Positions 52,396 to 63,695 of a stretch of DNA of 64,000 nucleotides are shown one piece after another. The DNA is taken from positions 1,117,501 through 1,181,500 of the forward strand of contig NC_008255.1 of assembly GCF_000014145.1 (NCBI RefSeq), read 5' to 3'. Made by a program: the position numbers and the translations under genes. The notes below the pieces were generated by a model. That model made no database searches. It saw only the letters and a program-made list of their open reading frames with translations, and had not been told where the DNA came from. The stretch's first letter is position 1. Each line of letters starts with the position of its first letter. Origin of the DNA: Cytophaga hutchinsonii ATCC 33406 (GTDB lineage: Bacteria > Bacteroidota > Bacteroidia > Cytophagales > Cytophagaceae).

Positions 52396-55296
52396 ATGAA
52401 AATAGATTTAACCCAAAGAGGTTCCTTCCAGGAAAGACACATCGGTACGTCACTTTCAGAAAAAGAAACGATGCTGAAAGCTATCGGTGTCGGTTCGCTT
52501 GATCAGTTGATTGATGAAACTGTTCCGGCAAACATTCGCCTGGCAAACCCTCTGCAATTGCCGAAGGCATTGAGTGAAGAAGAATTTCTGGTTGAATTCA
52601 AAAAAGTTGTTTCTCAAAATGAAATTTTTAAAACATATATCGGTTTGGGGTATTACAATACCCTTACGCCAACGGTTATTCTTCGTAATATATTAGAAAA
52701 TCCGGGTTGGTATACCGCTTATACACCGTATCAGGCAGAGATTGCTCAAGGCCGTCTGGAAGCCCTGATCAATTACCAGACAATGGTTTGTGAATTAACA
52801 GGTATGGAGATTGCAAATGCTTCGTTGCTGGATGAAGCTACTGCAGCGGCTGAAGCAATGACGCTTATCTACAGTTTGCGTAAAGGAACGAAAAAGAATG
52901 CAACGGTTTTTGTTGTTTCAAAATATACCTTTCCTCAAACCATAGACGTATTGTTAACGCGTTCAGAACCGCTGGGCATTAAATTAGAGATGGTAGATCC
53001 TGCAACCGCAGACTTTACACGTACAGACATATTTGGCGCATTGGTACAGTCTCCGGATTGTAACGGAAATGTTGCGGATTATACAGCACTTATTTCAGCC
53101 GCTCATGCGAACGATACCTTAGTTGCATTCGGTTCGGATCTGTTGAGCCTGACACTTATTAAATCGCCGGGTGAAATGGGCGCAGATGTTGTGTTCGGTT
53201 CTTCACAGCGTTTTGGCGTGCCAATGGGTTTTGGTGGTCCGCATGCAGGTTTTTTTGCTACCAAGGAAGAATACAAACGCCAGCTGCCGGGCCGTATCAT
53301 CGGTGTGTCCATTGATGCAGAAGGCAAGAAAGCATATCGTATGTCTCTACAGACCCGCGAGCAGCATATCCGTAGAGAAAAAGCAACCTCAAACATTTGT
53401 ACTGCCCAGGTATTATTATCTGTAATTGCAGCTTCGTATGCTGTATACCACGGACCGGAAGGCCTGAAGCAGATCGCTAACCGTGTACATGGCTTTGCTG
53501 CAGCGTTAAGCGCAATTGTTACAGAATTTGGTTTTGAACAAACCAATGCAGCATTTTTTGATACGATTTCAATAAAAGCTCCGGGCAAAGGATTAGCTAT
53601 AAAATCTGCGGCAGAGAAACGTAAGATCAACCTGCGTTATGAAGGTGATTCAGTTTTTGTAGCGCTGGATGAGTCGGTTACTGTAGCAGATCTGGATCAG
53701 CTGATTGAAGTGTTTGCAGAAGCTGCAGATAAAAAAGTAGTAGCTATTGATATTTCAAATAAGTACCTGCGTGTTGAAGGTGCACTTTCAGGCGCGTTGC
53801 TGCGTACGTCTGCGTACATGACACACCCGGTATTCAATACGTACCATACAGAGCATGAAATGCTTCGTTATCTGAAGCATTTAGAAAACAAAGATCTTTC
53901 GTTAACGCATTCCATGATTTCATTGGGTTCTTGTACCATGAAGCTGAATGCAACAACTGAAATGATTCCGGTAACCTGGCCGGAAGTAGGGCAGATCCAT
54001 CCGTTTGTACCCGCTTCTCAGGTAAAAGGGTATCATCAGTTATTCAACAATATTGAATTGTGGTTGTCTGAGATCACAGGTTTTGCAGGCGTTTCTGTAC
54101 AGCCCAACTCAGGTGCTCAGGGTGAATATGCCGGTTTGTTAGTGATCCGCGCATACCATGAAAGCAGAGGCGATACACACCGTAATATTGCATTGATACC
54201 GACATCGGCGCACGGTACCAATCCCGCAAGTGCTGTAATGGCAGCTATGCAGGTAGTGCTTGTTAAATGCGATGACGCAGGCAATATTGATGTTGCCGAT
54301 CTGAAACTAAAAGCTGAACAGCACAGCAAAAACCTATCGTGTCTGATGGTTACGTATCCTTCTACACACGGTGTATTCGAAGAAAGTATCATAGAAATCT
54401 GTGAAGTAATTCACCGTCACGGCGGACAGGTTTATATGGATGGTGCAAACATGAATGCACAGGTTGGGTTAACCTCTCCGGGCAGCATCGGAGCGGACGT
54501 TTGTCACCTGAACTTACATAAAACCTTCTGCATCCCGCACGGCGGAGGTGGTCCGGGTGTTGGTCCGATTGGTGTGGCAGCGCATTTGACACCGTTCTTA
54601 CCGGGCCATGCTGTTGTAAAAGCAGGTGGTGAAAAAGCGATCTCGGCTGTTTCTGCAGCGCCATGGGGCAGTGCAAGCATCCTTCCGATCTCCTATGCAT
54701 ATATTGCTATGATGGGTAGTGAAGGACTAACGAATGCAACTAAAAATGCGATCTTAAACGCAAACTATATTAAATCCCGTTTAGAGAAATTCTATCCGAT
54801 TTTATATACCGGTACACACGGACATTGCGCACATGAATTTATTCTGGATTGCAGAGCCTTTAAAACAACTATCGGTATTGAAGTTGAAGATATTGCAAAA
54901 CGTTTGATGGATTATGGTTTCCACGCGCCGACCGTTTCATTCCCGGTAGCCGGAACATTAATGATTGAACCAACGGAAAGCGAATCTAAACATGAACTGG
55001 ATCGTTTCTGTGATGCGATGATTGCCATCCGTGCAGAAATTGCAGAAATTGAAAATGGTACAGCGGATAAACTGGATAATGTATTGAAACATGCACCGCA
55101 TACAGCAAGTGTTATTACTGCTGATGCCTGGACACGTTCATATTCTAGACAGAAAGCTGCGTATCCGTTGCCTTATTTAAAAACAACGAAGTTCTGGCCT
55201 TCTGTAAGCCGTATAGACAGTGCATACGGTGACCGTAACCTGTTTTGCAGCTGTATACCTACAGAGGAATTTGCAGAAGCGGAGCTGGCAAATTAA
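52396..55296 (+). CDS. gcvP: Glycine dehydrogenase (decarboxylating), P protein
   Basis: A 966-residue fused-type P protein with both halves. N-terminal half: [21 protein letters not shown] and the homologous [20 protein letters not shown]-terminal half: [30 protein letters not shown] and the PLP lysine in [18 protein letters not shown] (near residue 710). It decarboxylates glycine and hands the aminomethyl group to the H protein. No glycine riboswitch is seen upstream. Monocistronic, followed by repeats and a terminator. Confidence 0.96.
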   Translation: MKIDLTQRGSFQERHIGTSLSEKETMLKAIGVGSLDQLIDETVPANIRLANPLQLPKALSEEEFLVEFKKVVSQNEIFKTYIGLGYYNTLTPTVILRNILENPGWYTAYTPYQAEIAQGRLEALINYQTMVCELTGMEIANASLLDEATAAAEAMTLIYSLRKGTKKNATVFVVSKYTFPQTIDVLLTRSEPLGIKLEMVDPATADFTRTDIFGALVQSPDCNGNVADYTALISAAHANDTLVAFGSDLLSLTLIKSPGEMGADVVFGSSQRFGVPMGFGGPHAGFFATKEEYKRQLPGRIIGVSIDAEGKKAYRMSLQTREQHIRREKATSNICTAQVLLSVIAASYAVYHGPEGLKQIANRVHGFAAALSAIVTEFGFEQTNAAFFDTISIKAPGKGLAIKSAAEKRKINLRYEGDSVFVALDESVTVADLDQLIEVFAEAADKKVVAIDISNKYLRVEGALSGALLRTSAYMTHPVFNTYHTEHEMLRYLKHLENKDLSLTHSMISLGSCTMKLNATTEMIPVTWPEVGQIHPFVPASQVKGYHQLFNNIELWLSEITGFAGVSVQPNSGAQGEYAGLLVIRAYHESRGDTHRNIALIPTSAHGTNPASAVMAAMQVVLVKCDDAGNIDVADLKLKAEQHSKNLSCLMVTYPSTHGVFEESIIEICEVIHRHGGQVYMDGANMNAQVGLTSPGSIGADVCHLNLHKTFCIPHGGGGPGVGPIGVAAHLTPFLPGHAVVKAGGEKAISAVSAAPWGSASILPISYAYIAMMGSEGLTNATKNAILNANYIKSRLEKFYPILYTGTHGHCAHEFILDCRAFKTTIGIEVEDIAKRLMDYGFHAPTVSFPVAGTLMIEPTESESKHELDRFCDAMIAIRAEIAEIENGTADKLDNVLKHAPHTASVITADAWTRSYSRQKAAYPLPYLKTTKFWPSVSRIDSAYGDRNLFCSCIPTEEFAEAELAN

Positions 55297-55762
55297 AGAA
55301 TCAAGCGGCAAAAGGCACACGCATGCCCGCGCCCATATATTGTACCACCAAGGCGAAAGCCTTACTGGCCTATACTGGCTCAAGTCTTTAGCGAAGCGTG
55401 ACTGGTGCCGGGCATTTCACAGTCTTTCACTGTTTTACTCAACGTGCAGTCAAAGACTGTCAAATGATACACACCAGTCTGAAGACTGGCGCGAGAGATG
55501 TACCTTACATAACAAAGCTTGGGACAATGCCCCAAGCTTTGTTTCATATAAATCTCCGTCATACATTTTTTTGTATTAATTTAATATTTCACGCCATATC
55601 CAGATGATCGGCAGGATTTTAGTGCACATGCCGGCATAATTTTCATTTTAGTCGATAAAATAGGCTTATTCTAAGAATTTTGGATTTAATTCCGTGAATA
55701 ACTTACATAAAAGCACATTAAATTGTATTATTATGTTGGCGAAAAATTGTGCTTAAATAAGA
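55297..55762. other. Intergenic region with REP-like palindromes
   Basis: 466 bases without a gene. They hold a repeat shared with 28419-28480 (GCAGTCAAAGACTG and ACACCAGTCTGAAGACTGGCG at 55446-55493), inverted AGTCTTT words near 55382-55430, and a terminator at 55511-55543. The last 200 bases are A+T-rich and should hold the promoter of the operon at 55763, but no strong TTTG-TAnnTTTG match is seen. Confidence 0.6.
55511..55543 (+). terminator. Intrinsic terminator after gcvP
   Basis: AACAAAGCTTGGG pairs with CCCAAGCTTTGTT around a 7-base loop, followed by a short T-rich run. Confidence 0.75.
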
Positions 55763-58700
55763 ATGAAAAAGTTTTTTAAAAAGTATCTCAATAAACTTCT
55801 GGACATAGAGCAGGGAGAATTAAAGCCGGTTCTATTGTTGCTGTTCTTTTCATTTTTTTTAGGGATAAGTGTTGTAACGTACGACATTGGTTCCAGTACA
55901 ATGTTCCTGGAATTTTATGATCAGAACAGAATCTCAGAAGCCTTCTTAGTGTCAGGTTTATTAGGCGTTGTATCAACATTGATTTTCGCGTATTTTCAAA
56001 AACGTATTCCATTTTCAATCTTAGCACGCATCACACTAATATTAGTTTTAGTAACGATCATTGTTTTTACTTTTTTATTACAGCGCTTTCCCGATATTCA
56101 TAAATTACGTTATCTGGTTTTTGCCAGTCTGGGTAGTATTAATGCCTTAACATTATTGTGTTTTTACGGTATTATAGGCCGTGCATTTAATCTTAGAAAT
56201 GAAAAGCGGTTAACCGGTACCGTAGATCAGGGACAATTGTTCGCTACCGTAATTGCCTTTTTCGTTGTATTCCTTATTCCGGAATCGGTACCTGTGGTGG
56301 ATTATTTCTATTTCAGTGTGGGAGCAATGATTGTATCTTTTTCATTATACATCCTGTTTATCCGCCGCCATTCTACCGAAAAACTTCTTACGATTAATAA
56401 AGCAGAAGAACTGGAGGCGTCACCTGGTTTCAGACAGTTGTTCAGCAACAAATACATTCGGCTGCTGGCTCAGCTATCGCTGGTATCGGTTATTATTTTG
56501 CAATTCATGGAATTCTCGTTTTTCTCCGCAGGGCTTGAAGCCTATAAGGAAGTAAGTGCAGATGGCCGTGTATATGTGAATGATATTGATCTGGCAAAAT
56601 TCCTTGCCGGGTATGGTACGGTACTTACCTTGTTTAATATGATCTTTCAGCTGGTAGGTGCAGATCGTATTATCAATACCATAGGCGTAAAACTTTCACT
56701 GTTTATTCTTCCGGTTTTGCTGGGTATTTTCTCCATACTCACGGCGTTGGTAGGAGGTTTCTTCGGAGATACAAAATATGATGCCTTGCTCGGCATTAAT
56801 GAAACGTTTATCCTGTTTTTTATATTTGTTTGTTTAAGTAAGATCTTTTTACAGACGTGTATTGAATCGTTTGAAGAACCGATTTATAAAAACTTTTTCC
56901 TGCCGATCAATTCCAGGATCAGACACGATGTACAAACGAAAGTAGAAGGTGTTTTCCGTCAGTTTGCAGTTGTTGTCGCAGCAGGTTTCCTTATTCTGTT
57001 TGGGGTACTTTCTTTCAAACTGATTTACTTTAGTGTAGCACTTATTATTGCGGTGTGTATCTACACATATGTGATTGTAAAGCTATATACCGAATACCGT
57101 TCAACATTGCAGGATACACTTACGGCACAACGCGGCAGACAGGATTTTCGAGATGACAGCAATGATAAATCGGTGCAGGCTATTTTGTTGCAGGAATTGA
57201 AAACGGATAGCGGAACACGTATTATCACGACGCTTAAAATGACCGAGCGCCTTGATCCGGCATTGCTTGAAAAGTCGGTTCATCTGTATACAAACCATGC
57301 ATCAGAACGCGTGCGGAGATATGTATTCAATAAAATCGAAGAGTCTAAATTATTGTCGGCATCACATGAACTGAAGGAAATAATCCGTAAAAAAGAAATT
57401 CCGATCGAAACAAAAGCATTGGCAGAGCATGCCTTGTTAAATCTGAATGATGTTGAAAAAATGCTTACCTCGCCCGGACAGATTTTAAAACTCTCCCGCT
57501 CTAAAGATCCTGTTGATAAAGAGCTGGCGGTAAAACTGATCCGGAATAATTTTAACGAAGAAATGGCGCGCCAGCTCTTCGATTTACTCAGAGAATCTAA
57601 TCCGCGTGTACGAAAGTCTGCTTTGCTTACGGCAGGTACCATCAAGCTTACGCAATACTGGATGCTGCTGATTGAAAATTTATCGCTTCCGAGTTTTGCA
57701 AATTTTGCTTCAGCAGGATTGGAATACATTGGCGAAAAAGTTATACCTACACTTGATCTGGCGTTTTATAAAACAGGTCAAAACCTTCAGACCAAAATCC
57801 GGATCATTCAGGTATATTCAAAAATCGGCGGAGAACATGCCATTGAAGTATTGTGGAATAAGATCAATTATCCGGATCGTAAAGTCGTATCCGAAGCATT
57901 GCTTGCGCTTCGCAACCTCGCTTACATTGCTAAAGGCGATCGTGCCAGTAAGATCAAGCAGTTACTGATTCAGGAAATTGCTTTGTGCTCCTGGAAGATT
58001 GCTGCACTGGATGAAATAAAAGAACAGATAAATCCGACACCGTTGTATCAGGCATTACTGGAAGAGATTGAAGAAAATGATGAAAATATTTATATGTTGT
58101 TGTCTCTGATTTATCATCAGGGGTCTGTTAAACTGGTAGAAGAAAATATCAAAAGCCGAACGGTAGAAGGTGTACTCTATGCTATTGAATTGCTGGATGT
58201 GTTTGTGGATGATGAATTGAAACCCATGCTGGTTCCGCTTCTGGATCAGATTTCCTTGTCTGAAAAGATTCTGAAGCTTCAGGAATCTTTCCCGAGAGAG
58301 TCATACGATGAGATTACTATTTTATACCATCTCATTAACAAGGACTATAATGAGATAAACCGTTGGACAAAAGCCTGCGCGATTCATAAATTACTTTTAA
58401 TGAAAAAAGTAAAAGTAAACGATACACTTATCGCCAATCTTTTTAATCCGGATAAATTAATCCGCGAAGTTACCGCAAAGCTGATTCATACAAATGATCC
58501 GGATGCCTATCACGTGTTATGTCAACGTATTCCTGAAAGGCATAAAAAAGAACTGGATGCGTTAATCGTTTCTAGTAAGATGGTAAGCTGGAAAACGGAT
58601 ATGTTTGAAAAAGTTACGTTTCTGAAATCCATTCCTGTGTTCCTGAATATTTCCGGGGCATTACTCGCGTTGCTGGCGGATCACATTGAAGAAATGCATC

Positions 58701-59032
58701 ACAAAGCAGGAGAAGTGTTGTACAAGGATAGTCTGAATGGCGCAAACCCTGTATCAATTGTTTATTCCGGTATGATCTCCCTTTCGCACGCAGACGGATT
58801 AATAGAAGGTACTTACGGTTCTAAATATGTACTGGGAGATGAACTGATCCTGGATACAGATGTGATGAACTATACCGTAACAGCAACAGAAGATACGATC
58901 ATTTTCAAAATTGATAAGGACCGATTCTTTGATATTGTTTCCAGTCATTATGTATTATCAAGAGCAGTAATTCCTGCGCTGAATAATGAACTGGAAGAAG
59001 CATATATTAAAAACGAACTTGTAGTTAAATAA
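55763..59032 (+). CDS. Nucleotide-transporter-like membrane protein with HEAT repeats and cNMP-binding-like domain
   Basis: A 1089-residue protein. Residues about 20-440 contain some twelve membrane helices and resemble the ATP:ADP/NTP antiporter (Npt/Tlc) fold. Residues about 460-880 are alpha-helical with HEAT-like repeats (KSALLTAGTIKL, KVVSEALLALRNLAY and others). Residues about 950-1085 resemble a cyclic-nucleotide-binding beta-roll (HHKAGEVLYKDSLNG...SIVYSGMISL...YVLGDELILD). It heads an operon with the TIR and nSTAND genes (12-base gap). It may transport or sense nucleotides at the inner membrane. The assignment of the membrane part is from pattern recall, not a search. Confidence 0.75.
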   Translation: MKKFFKKYLNKLLDIEQGELKPVLLLLFFSFFLGISVVTYDIGSSTMFLEFYDQNRISEAFLVSGLLGVVSTLIFAYFQKRIPFSILARITLILVLVTIIVFTFLLQRFPDIHKLRYLVFASLGSINALTLLCFYGIIGRAFNLRNEKRLTGTVDQGQLFATVIAFFVVFLIPESVPVVDYFYFSVGAMIVSFSLYILFIRRHSTEKLLTINKAEELEASPGFRQLFSNKYIRLLAQLSLVSVIILQFMEFSFFSAGLEAYKEVSADGRVYVNDIDLAKFLAGYGTVLTLFNMIFQLVGADRIINTIGVKLSLFILPVLLGIFSILTALVGGFFGDTKYDALLGINETFILFFIFVCLSKIFLQTCIESFEEPIYKNFFLPINSRIRHDVQTKVEGVFRQFAVVVAAGFLILFGVLSFKLIYFSVALIIAVCIYTYVIVKLYTEYRSTLQDTLTAQRGRQDFRDDSNDKSVQAILLQELKTDSGTRIITTLKMTERLDPALLEKSVHLYTNHASERVRRYVFNKIEESKLLSASHELKEIIRKKEIPIETKALAEHALLNLNDVEKMLTSPGQILKLSRSKDPVDKELAVKLIRNNFNEEMARQLFDLLRESNPRVRKSALLTAGTIKLTQYWMLLIENLSLPSFANFASAGLEYIGEKVIPTLDLAFYKTGQNLQTKIRIIQVYSKIGGEHAIEVLWNKINYPDRKVVSEALLALRNLAYIAKGDRASKIKQLLIQEIALCSWKIAALDEIKEQINPTPLYQALLEEIEENDENIYMLLSLIYHQGSVKLVEENIKSRTVEGVLYAIELLDVFVDDELKPMLVPLLDQISLSEKILKLQESFPRESYDEITILYHLINKDYNEINRWTKACAIHKLLLMKKVKVNDTLIANLFNPDKLIREVTAKLIHTNDPDAYHVLCQRIPERHKKELDALIVSSKMVSWKTDMFEKVTFLKSIPVFLNISGALLALLADHIEEMHHKAGEVLYKDSLNGANPVSIVYSGMISLSHADGLIEGTYGSKYVLGDELILDTDVMNYTVTATEDTIIFKIDKDRFFDIVSSHYVLSRAVIPALNNELEEAYIKNELVVK

Positions 59033-59044
59033 AAGGCAAAACAA

Positions 59045-60550
59045 ATGGCTTTTGAATACGATATATTTTTAAGTTATACCTCAACGGATAATGAAAAGCT
59101 TCCGGGCTACGATGCCGGATGGGTAGATAATTTTAAAAAGTTTCTGGATACATTGATATCACAGCTGCTGCAGCATCATCCCAAAATCATCACGAGTCAG
59201 GAAATCACAGAACCAGGATTCAATCCGTTTGAAAAAGCGTGTGTTGTTATTTATCTGGTTTCTCCGGAATACATTGTTTCCGGAGAATTTATTAAAGAAG
59301 CGGAATACTTACAGTTGTTGATGAGTAATTCCAATAACATGCGTATTGATGGTAAACTCCGGATGTTTAAAGCTGCGAAGTCGTTTGTTGAGCCGGAAAA
59401 ATACCATCCTTTATTAAGAGAACTGGTGAGTTATGATCTGTTCATGTACGACCCGTTTACAGGTTTGATGAAAGAGTTTAATGCTTTTTTCGGGCAGGAT
59501 GCGGAGAAGACTTACTGGATGCGTCTGGTAGATTTAGCTTATGATATTTATAAAGTTATTTACTACAATCAATCACAGGCGATCAATGCAGATTTTAAAC
59601 AGAAGGCTACGGAAAGTATGCCCGATGAATGTATCTATCTGGCTGAAACAGGAAATGATTTACTGATTCAGAAAAATATTATCCGCCGCGAACTTGAGCG
59701 GCACGGATACCACGTATTGCCGGATAAAGTATTGTCTCCGCATGCTGTGGATACAAATGTTACGATTAAATCGGATCTGGATAAATGTAAATTGTCTATT
59801 CATTTAATAGGTGAATCATTTATCAGTGAAGAATTTGAAAACAGAGAGGAAGTGGAATTGATGAAACTGCAGAATCAGATTGCAGTGGAATACAGCAACA
59901 CAAAGAAAAACAGTATTCCATTCAGACGTTTGATCTGGATTCCACAAGAGCTTAGTTTTGCTGATGATAAGCAGCAGCTTCTTATGGAGTCGTTTATCAG
60001 CAATACAGAATCAATGAATGGCGCTGAAGTATTGAAAATACCTATTGAAGAATTTAAGTCTTTAATAAAAAGAGAGCTTGCCACAATCAAAGATGACAAG
60101 GGATATGGCTACTTTATTCCCGAGGCAGCGTTATCATCAGATTCAGGAAAAAATATCTATGTAATTGTTGACGCAATTGATATCAGCAAATGCCAGCCGG
60201 TTGTAAATCATTTGAAACAAAATGGTTTTGATGTATTGCTGCCGATGTTTGAAGGAGATATTATGGAAGTACGTGCCAGTCACCGCAACAATTTAAATGC
60301 CTGTGATTCCTGTCTGATCTTCAGTGATCAGGTTTCGGAACAGTGGGTGAAAAGTAAAGTGCTGGATATTTTGAAGGCACCTGGTTTTGGCAGAAAGAAA
60401 AACATGATCGGTAAAGCCATTTATTTATCTACAGATAAATTAATCGATTCTGAATACTATAAAAAATATAATTTCTCAATCATTCGAAGCAATGCGGGTA
60501 ATTTTGAGAAAGAAATTATTCAACCATTTCTGAAACAAATAACGGTATAA
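59045..60550 (+). CDS. Protein with three TIR-like domains
   Basis: A 501-residue soluble protein. TIR1 (about 1-165): YDIFLSYTSTDNEK, then the SPEYIVSGEFIKEAEYL helix, where the last-but-three Glu is at the place of the catalytic Glu of TIR NADases. TIR2 (about 190-345): ECIYLAETGNDL and CKLSIHLIGESFISEEFENRE, a type I know from TIR-STAND proteins. TIR3 (about 371-490): NIYVIVDAIDISKC and ACDSCLIFSDQVSEQWVKSK...LKAPGFGRKKN, which lacks the Glu and looks structural or binding. The gene ends 4 bases before the nSTAND gene and 12 bases after the transporter gene. NADase activity is inference. Confidence 0.82.
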   Translation: MAFEYDIFLSYTSTDNEKLPGYDAGWVDNFKKFLDTLISQLLQHHPKIITSQEITEPGFNPFEKACVVIYLVSPEYIVSGEFIKEAEYLQLLMSNSNNMRIDGKLRMFKAAKSFVEPEKYHPLLRELVSYDLFMYDPFTGLMKEFNAFFGQDAEKTYWMRLVDLAYDIYKVIYYNQSQAINADFKQKATESMPDECIYLAETGNDLLIQKNIIRRELERHGYHVLPDKVLSPHAVDTNVTIKSDLDKCKLSIHLIGESFISEEFENREEVELMKLQNQIAVEYSNTKKNSIPFRRLIWIPQELSFADDKQQLLMESFISNTESMNGAEVLKIPIEEFKSLIKRELATIKDDKGYGYFIPEAALSSDSGKNIYVIVDAIDISKCQPVVNHLKQNGFDVLLPMFEGDIMEVRASHRNNLNACDSCLIFSDQVSEQWVKSKVLDILKAPGFGRKKNMIGKAIYLSTDKLIDSEYYKKYNFSIIRSNAGNFEKEIIQPFLKQITV

Positions 60551-60554
60551 GAGT

Positions 60555-63500
60555 ATGAGCGATTATATACATCTTATCGATCAGGAACATATTGGACTGA
60601 CGCGTGCAATGCAAAATCCATTTCCCGGACTGCGTGCATTCAACGTTGATGAAAGTCATTTATTCTTCGGCAGGGAAGGACAAAGTGATGAAGTATTGGA
60701 TAAACTTTCAAAAAATAAATTTGTAGGTATTATCGGTGCATCCGGCAGCGGTAAATCTTCATTTATGTTCTGCGGAGTGATTCCGATCTTATACGGAGGT
60801 TTTCTTTCTCATGTGGGCCCTAACTGGCACGTCATCACCACACGTCCGGGCGGATGTCCCATTGACAATCTTTCTGAAGCCTTGCTGCAGAAAGATGCAG
60901 AATACCTGGTAGCAGATGCAGAAGATAAGCGATTGAAAAAAACGATTACTTCTACGTTATTAAAAAGTTCGTCGCTGGGTTTAATTGAAGCGGTAAGACA
61001 ACTGCATCTGGATAATGGGAATAACGTTTTGATTGTTGCCGATCAGTTTGAAGAACTGTTCCGTTTTAAACGCACAGAAGATACCAATACCACCAATGAA
61101 TCCTTGGCATACATTAATTTGCTGATGGAAGCGGTTAAAGATCTGAAATCGAATATTTACGTGGTAATCACCATGCGTTCGGATTTTATTGGCGACTGTG
61201 CACAGTTTCCTGAATTGACAAAATACATCAACGAGAGTCATTACCTGATTCCTCAGATGGTTCGAGAGCAGAAGCGTCTGGCCATTGAAGGACCGGTAGC
61301 GGTAGGTGGTGCGGAGATCTCTTCCCGCCTTGTACAGCAGCTGTTAAATGATCTGGGCGATAATCCCGACCAGCTGCCGATCATTCAGCACGCGTTAATG
61401 CGTACCTGGACATTCTGGGCAGAGAATCACGAGCCCGAAGAAATTCTGGACCTGAGACATTACGAAGCAATCGGTTCCATGTCGGGTGCTTTATCTCAAC
61501 ACGCGGATGAAGCATACGATGAACTTACCGAACAGCAGAAATTTTACTGCGAGATTTTATTTAAAACATTAACAGAGAAAGGTTCTGATTCGGCTGGTAT
61601 ACGCAGGCCCACAAAACTTTCCACTATTGCGAATGTTGCCGGCTGCAGTGAAGACGATATGGCGCATATCATTGATCACTTCCGTATAGAAGGCCGTTCG
61701 TTATTAATGCCTCCGGTGCATGTTGCATTGGCTTCAGATAGCATCATTGATATTTCACATGAAAGTCTCATGCGTATCTGGACCCGGTTGAAAAAATGGG
61801 TAGAAGAAGAAGGTGAATCTGCTCAGATGTATATTCGTTTGTCTGATGCGGCATCCAGTTATCAGATCGGAAAGGCAGGTTTATGGAGGCCACCCGATTT
61901 GCAGCTTGCATTAAACTGGAAACAGAAAAACAAACCTACATTGGTTTGGGCGCAGCGCTACGACTCTGCCTTTGAGCGTGCAATGGTATTTTTGGATACA
62001 AGTAATGAGGCACATGAAGAAGAGCAGCGTTTAAAAGAACTTGCACAAAAGCAAGCTTTAAAACGTGCCCGTATCATAGCGTTGGTTCTTGGTATCTTTA
62101 CCATCATGGCGCTTGGTTCACTGGTATTCTCTATTCTGAAAACCGTTGAAGCGAACAATCAGCGGATCGAGGCAGAAAAGCAAAAAGGGATCGCGTTGAC
62201 GCAGGAAGCTGAAGCTAAAAAGCAGACCGGTATTGCTGAGCAGCAAACACTGGAAGCGCAGAGGCAGAAAGATTTTGCGGTACTTGCTGCTGAAGAAGCA
62301 AAACATCAGCAAGGTATAGCGGAGAAAAACTTTAACGAAGCACAGAAGCAGCGGAACATCGCTGTAACCTATGCTACAGAAGCAACCAAACAGCAGAAGA
62401 TCGCCGAGATGCAGCGCGAGCTTGCAGTGAAAAATGAGAAGCAGGCGAAACAGGAAAAGCAACGTGCCGATAAACTTCGTTTGCTGTCTATTGCCCAGTC
62501 TATGGCAGTGAAATCTGTGCAGATGGAAGAGGATACGATGCGCAAAGCATTACTGGCTTTTCAGGCGTATGAATTCTATAAAGAAAATGGCGGAAATGTA
62601 AACCAGCATGAAATCTATGACGGTTTGTATTATGCGCTGAAAAATCTGAAAGTAAAAGATTACAATGCCCTGCATGCACATAAAGATGCCGTGCGGTCAA
62701 TTGCATATACAGCAGATGGCAAAGGCATGTACACAGCCGGAAGTGATGGTAAGATCTTCAGCTGGGATATGACTGCTGCAAATCCGAAACCAAAGACTGT
62801 ATACAATACCAATTATGCACTCGGAGCATTGTCTTTAAGTTCGAACGGTACCATGCTTGCCAGCGGCGGAGCATCACCGAATATTCGTATGGTTAATCTT
62901 ACGAAAGAAGGTGACGCACCTTTACTATTGAAAGGCCATAAAAAAACGGTATTGTACACAGCATTTTCACCGGACAATCAAACGCTGGTATCTGCCAGTG
63001 CAGACAGTACGGTAATGATCTGGAATCTTTCTTCCGGTGTACCGATAACCGTTTACAGAGACAGACATAATATCAAAGCAGTATCGCTGCACCCGAAAGG
63101 AAGAGTAATTGCGGTCGCCAATGATAAAGGCGAAACCATGATTATCTCCCTGTATAATGAATTTACACCCTATCTGATTGATAGAGGAACGACAGCAGAC
63201 TACAGCCTGCAATACAGCCACGATGGGGAGTTTCTTGCGATTGCCAATAATTCAGGCCTGATCAAGATCATGGATGTAGAAGGCAGAAGACTGGTTGTTG
63301 CATTACCCGGACATAAGGCACGCGTGAACGAAATGAAATTCAGTAAAGATGATTCCAAACTTGCTTCTGCAAGCTTTGATGGTACCATCCGCGTATGGGA
63401 TCTTTCTGAATTGAGTGAGCAGCCGTTGATCTTAAAAGATCACACGAACTGGGTATGGTCTATGACCTTTAATGCAGAAGGCGATAAGCTGATTGCCGGC

Positions 63501-63689
63501 TGCGGTGATAACCTGATCCGGATCTGGCCGACAAGCAGCAAGATCATGGCCGATCAGATGTGCGACCTGATCAAACGAAACATGACCGGTGCGGAATGGA
63601 AACGCTATGTAGCAAAAGATGGTGTACCGTATGAATTAACCTGTCCGGCTTTACCAAGCCAGGAAACCAATATGAATACAATTTACTAA
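60555..63689 (+). CDS. Membrane-anchored nSTAND1-type NTPase with coiled coil and WD40 propeller
   Basis: A 1044-residue protein. NTPase: NPFPGLRAFNVDESHLFFGR (21-40), Walker A GASGSGKSS (61-69), Walker B VADQFEELFRF (160-170), the nSTAND1 form. One membrane helix (about 507-527). A long coiled coil rich in Gln, Lys, Glu and Ala (about 530-650). A seven-repeat WD40 region (about 705-995) that would close one seven-bladed propeller, e.g. LVSASADSTVMIWNL and LASASFDGTIRVWDL. The NTPase lies before the helix, so one side is cytoplasmic and the propeller would lie across the membrane if topology is single-pass; orientation is not certain. STAND proteins act as ligand-triggered switches. Confidence 0.87.
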   Translation: MSDYIHLIDQEHIGLTRAMQNPFPGLRAFNVDESHLFFGREGQSDEVLDKLSKNKFVGIIGASGSGKSSFMFCGVIPILYGGFLSHVGPNWHVITTRPGGCPIDNLSEALLQKDAEYLVADAEDKRLKKTITSTLLKSSSLGLIEAVRQLHLDNGNNVLIVADQFEELFRFKRTEDTNTTNESLAYINLLMEAVKDLKSNIYVVITMRSDFIGDCAQFPELTKYINESHYLIPQMVREQKRLAIEGPVAVGGAEISSRLVQQLLNDLGDNPDQLPIIQHALMRTWTFWAENHEPEEILDLRHYEAIGSMSGALSQHADEAYDELTEQQKFYCEILFKTLTEKGSDSAGIRRPTKLSTIANVAGCSEDDMAHIIDHFRIEGRSLLMPPVHVALASDSIIDISHESLMRIWTRLKKWVEEEGESAQMYIRLSDAASSYQIGKAGLWRPPDLQLALNWKQKNKPTLVWAQRYDSAFERAMVFLDTSNEAHEEEQRLKELAQKQALKRARIIALVLGIFTIMALGSLVFSILKTVEANNQRIEAEKQKGIALTQEAEAKKQTGIAEQQTLEAQRQKDFAVLAAEEAKHQQGIAEKNFNEAQKQRNIAVTYATEATKQQKIAEMQRELAVKNEKQAKQEKQRADKLRLLSIAQSMAVKSVQMEEDTMRKALLAFQAYEFYKENGGNVNQHEIYDGLYYALKNLKVKDYNALHAHKDAVRSIAYTADGKGMYTAGSDGKIFSWDMTAANPKPKTVYNTNYALGALSLSSNGTMLASGGASPNIRMVNLTKEGDAPLLLKGHKKTVLYTAFSPDNQTLVSASADSTVMIWNLSSGVPITVYRDRHNIKAVSLHPKGRVIAVANDKGETMIISLYNEFTPYLIDRGTTADYSLQYSHDGEFLAIANNSGLIKIMDVEGRRLVVALPGHKARVNEMKFSKDDSKLASASFDGTIRVWDLSELSEQPLILKDHTNWVWSMTFNAEGDKLIAGCGDNLIRIWPTSSKIMADQMCDLIKRNMTGAEWKRYVAKDGVPYELTCPALPSQETNMNTIY

Positions 63690-63695
63690 GGAGAT

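Noticed and set aside
53103-53630. A 175-codon antisense open frame in gcvP
   Set aside because: It mirrors the codon pattern of the strongly supported gcvP frame; no start context or motif supports it.
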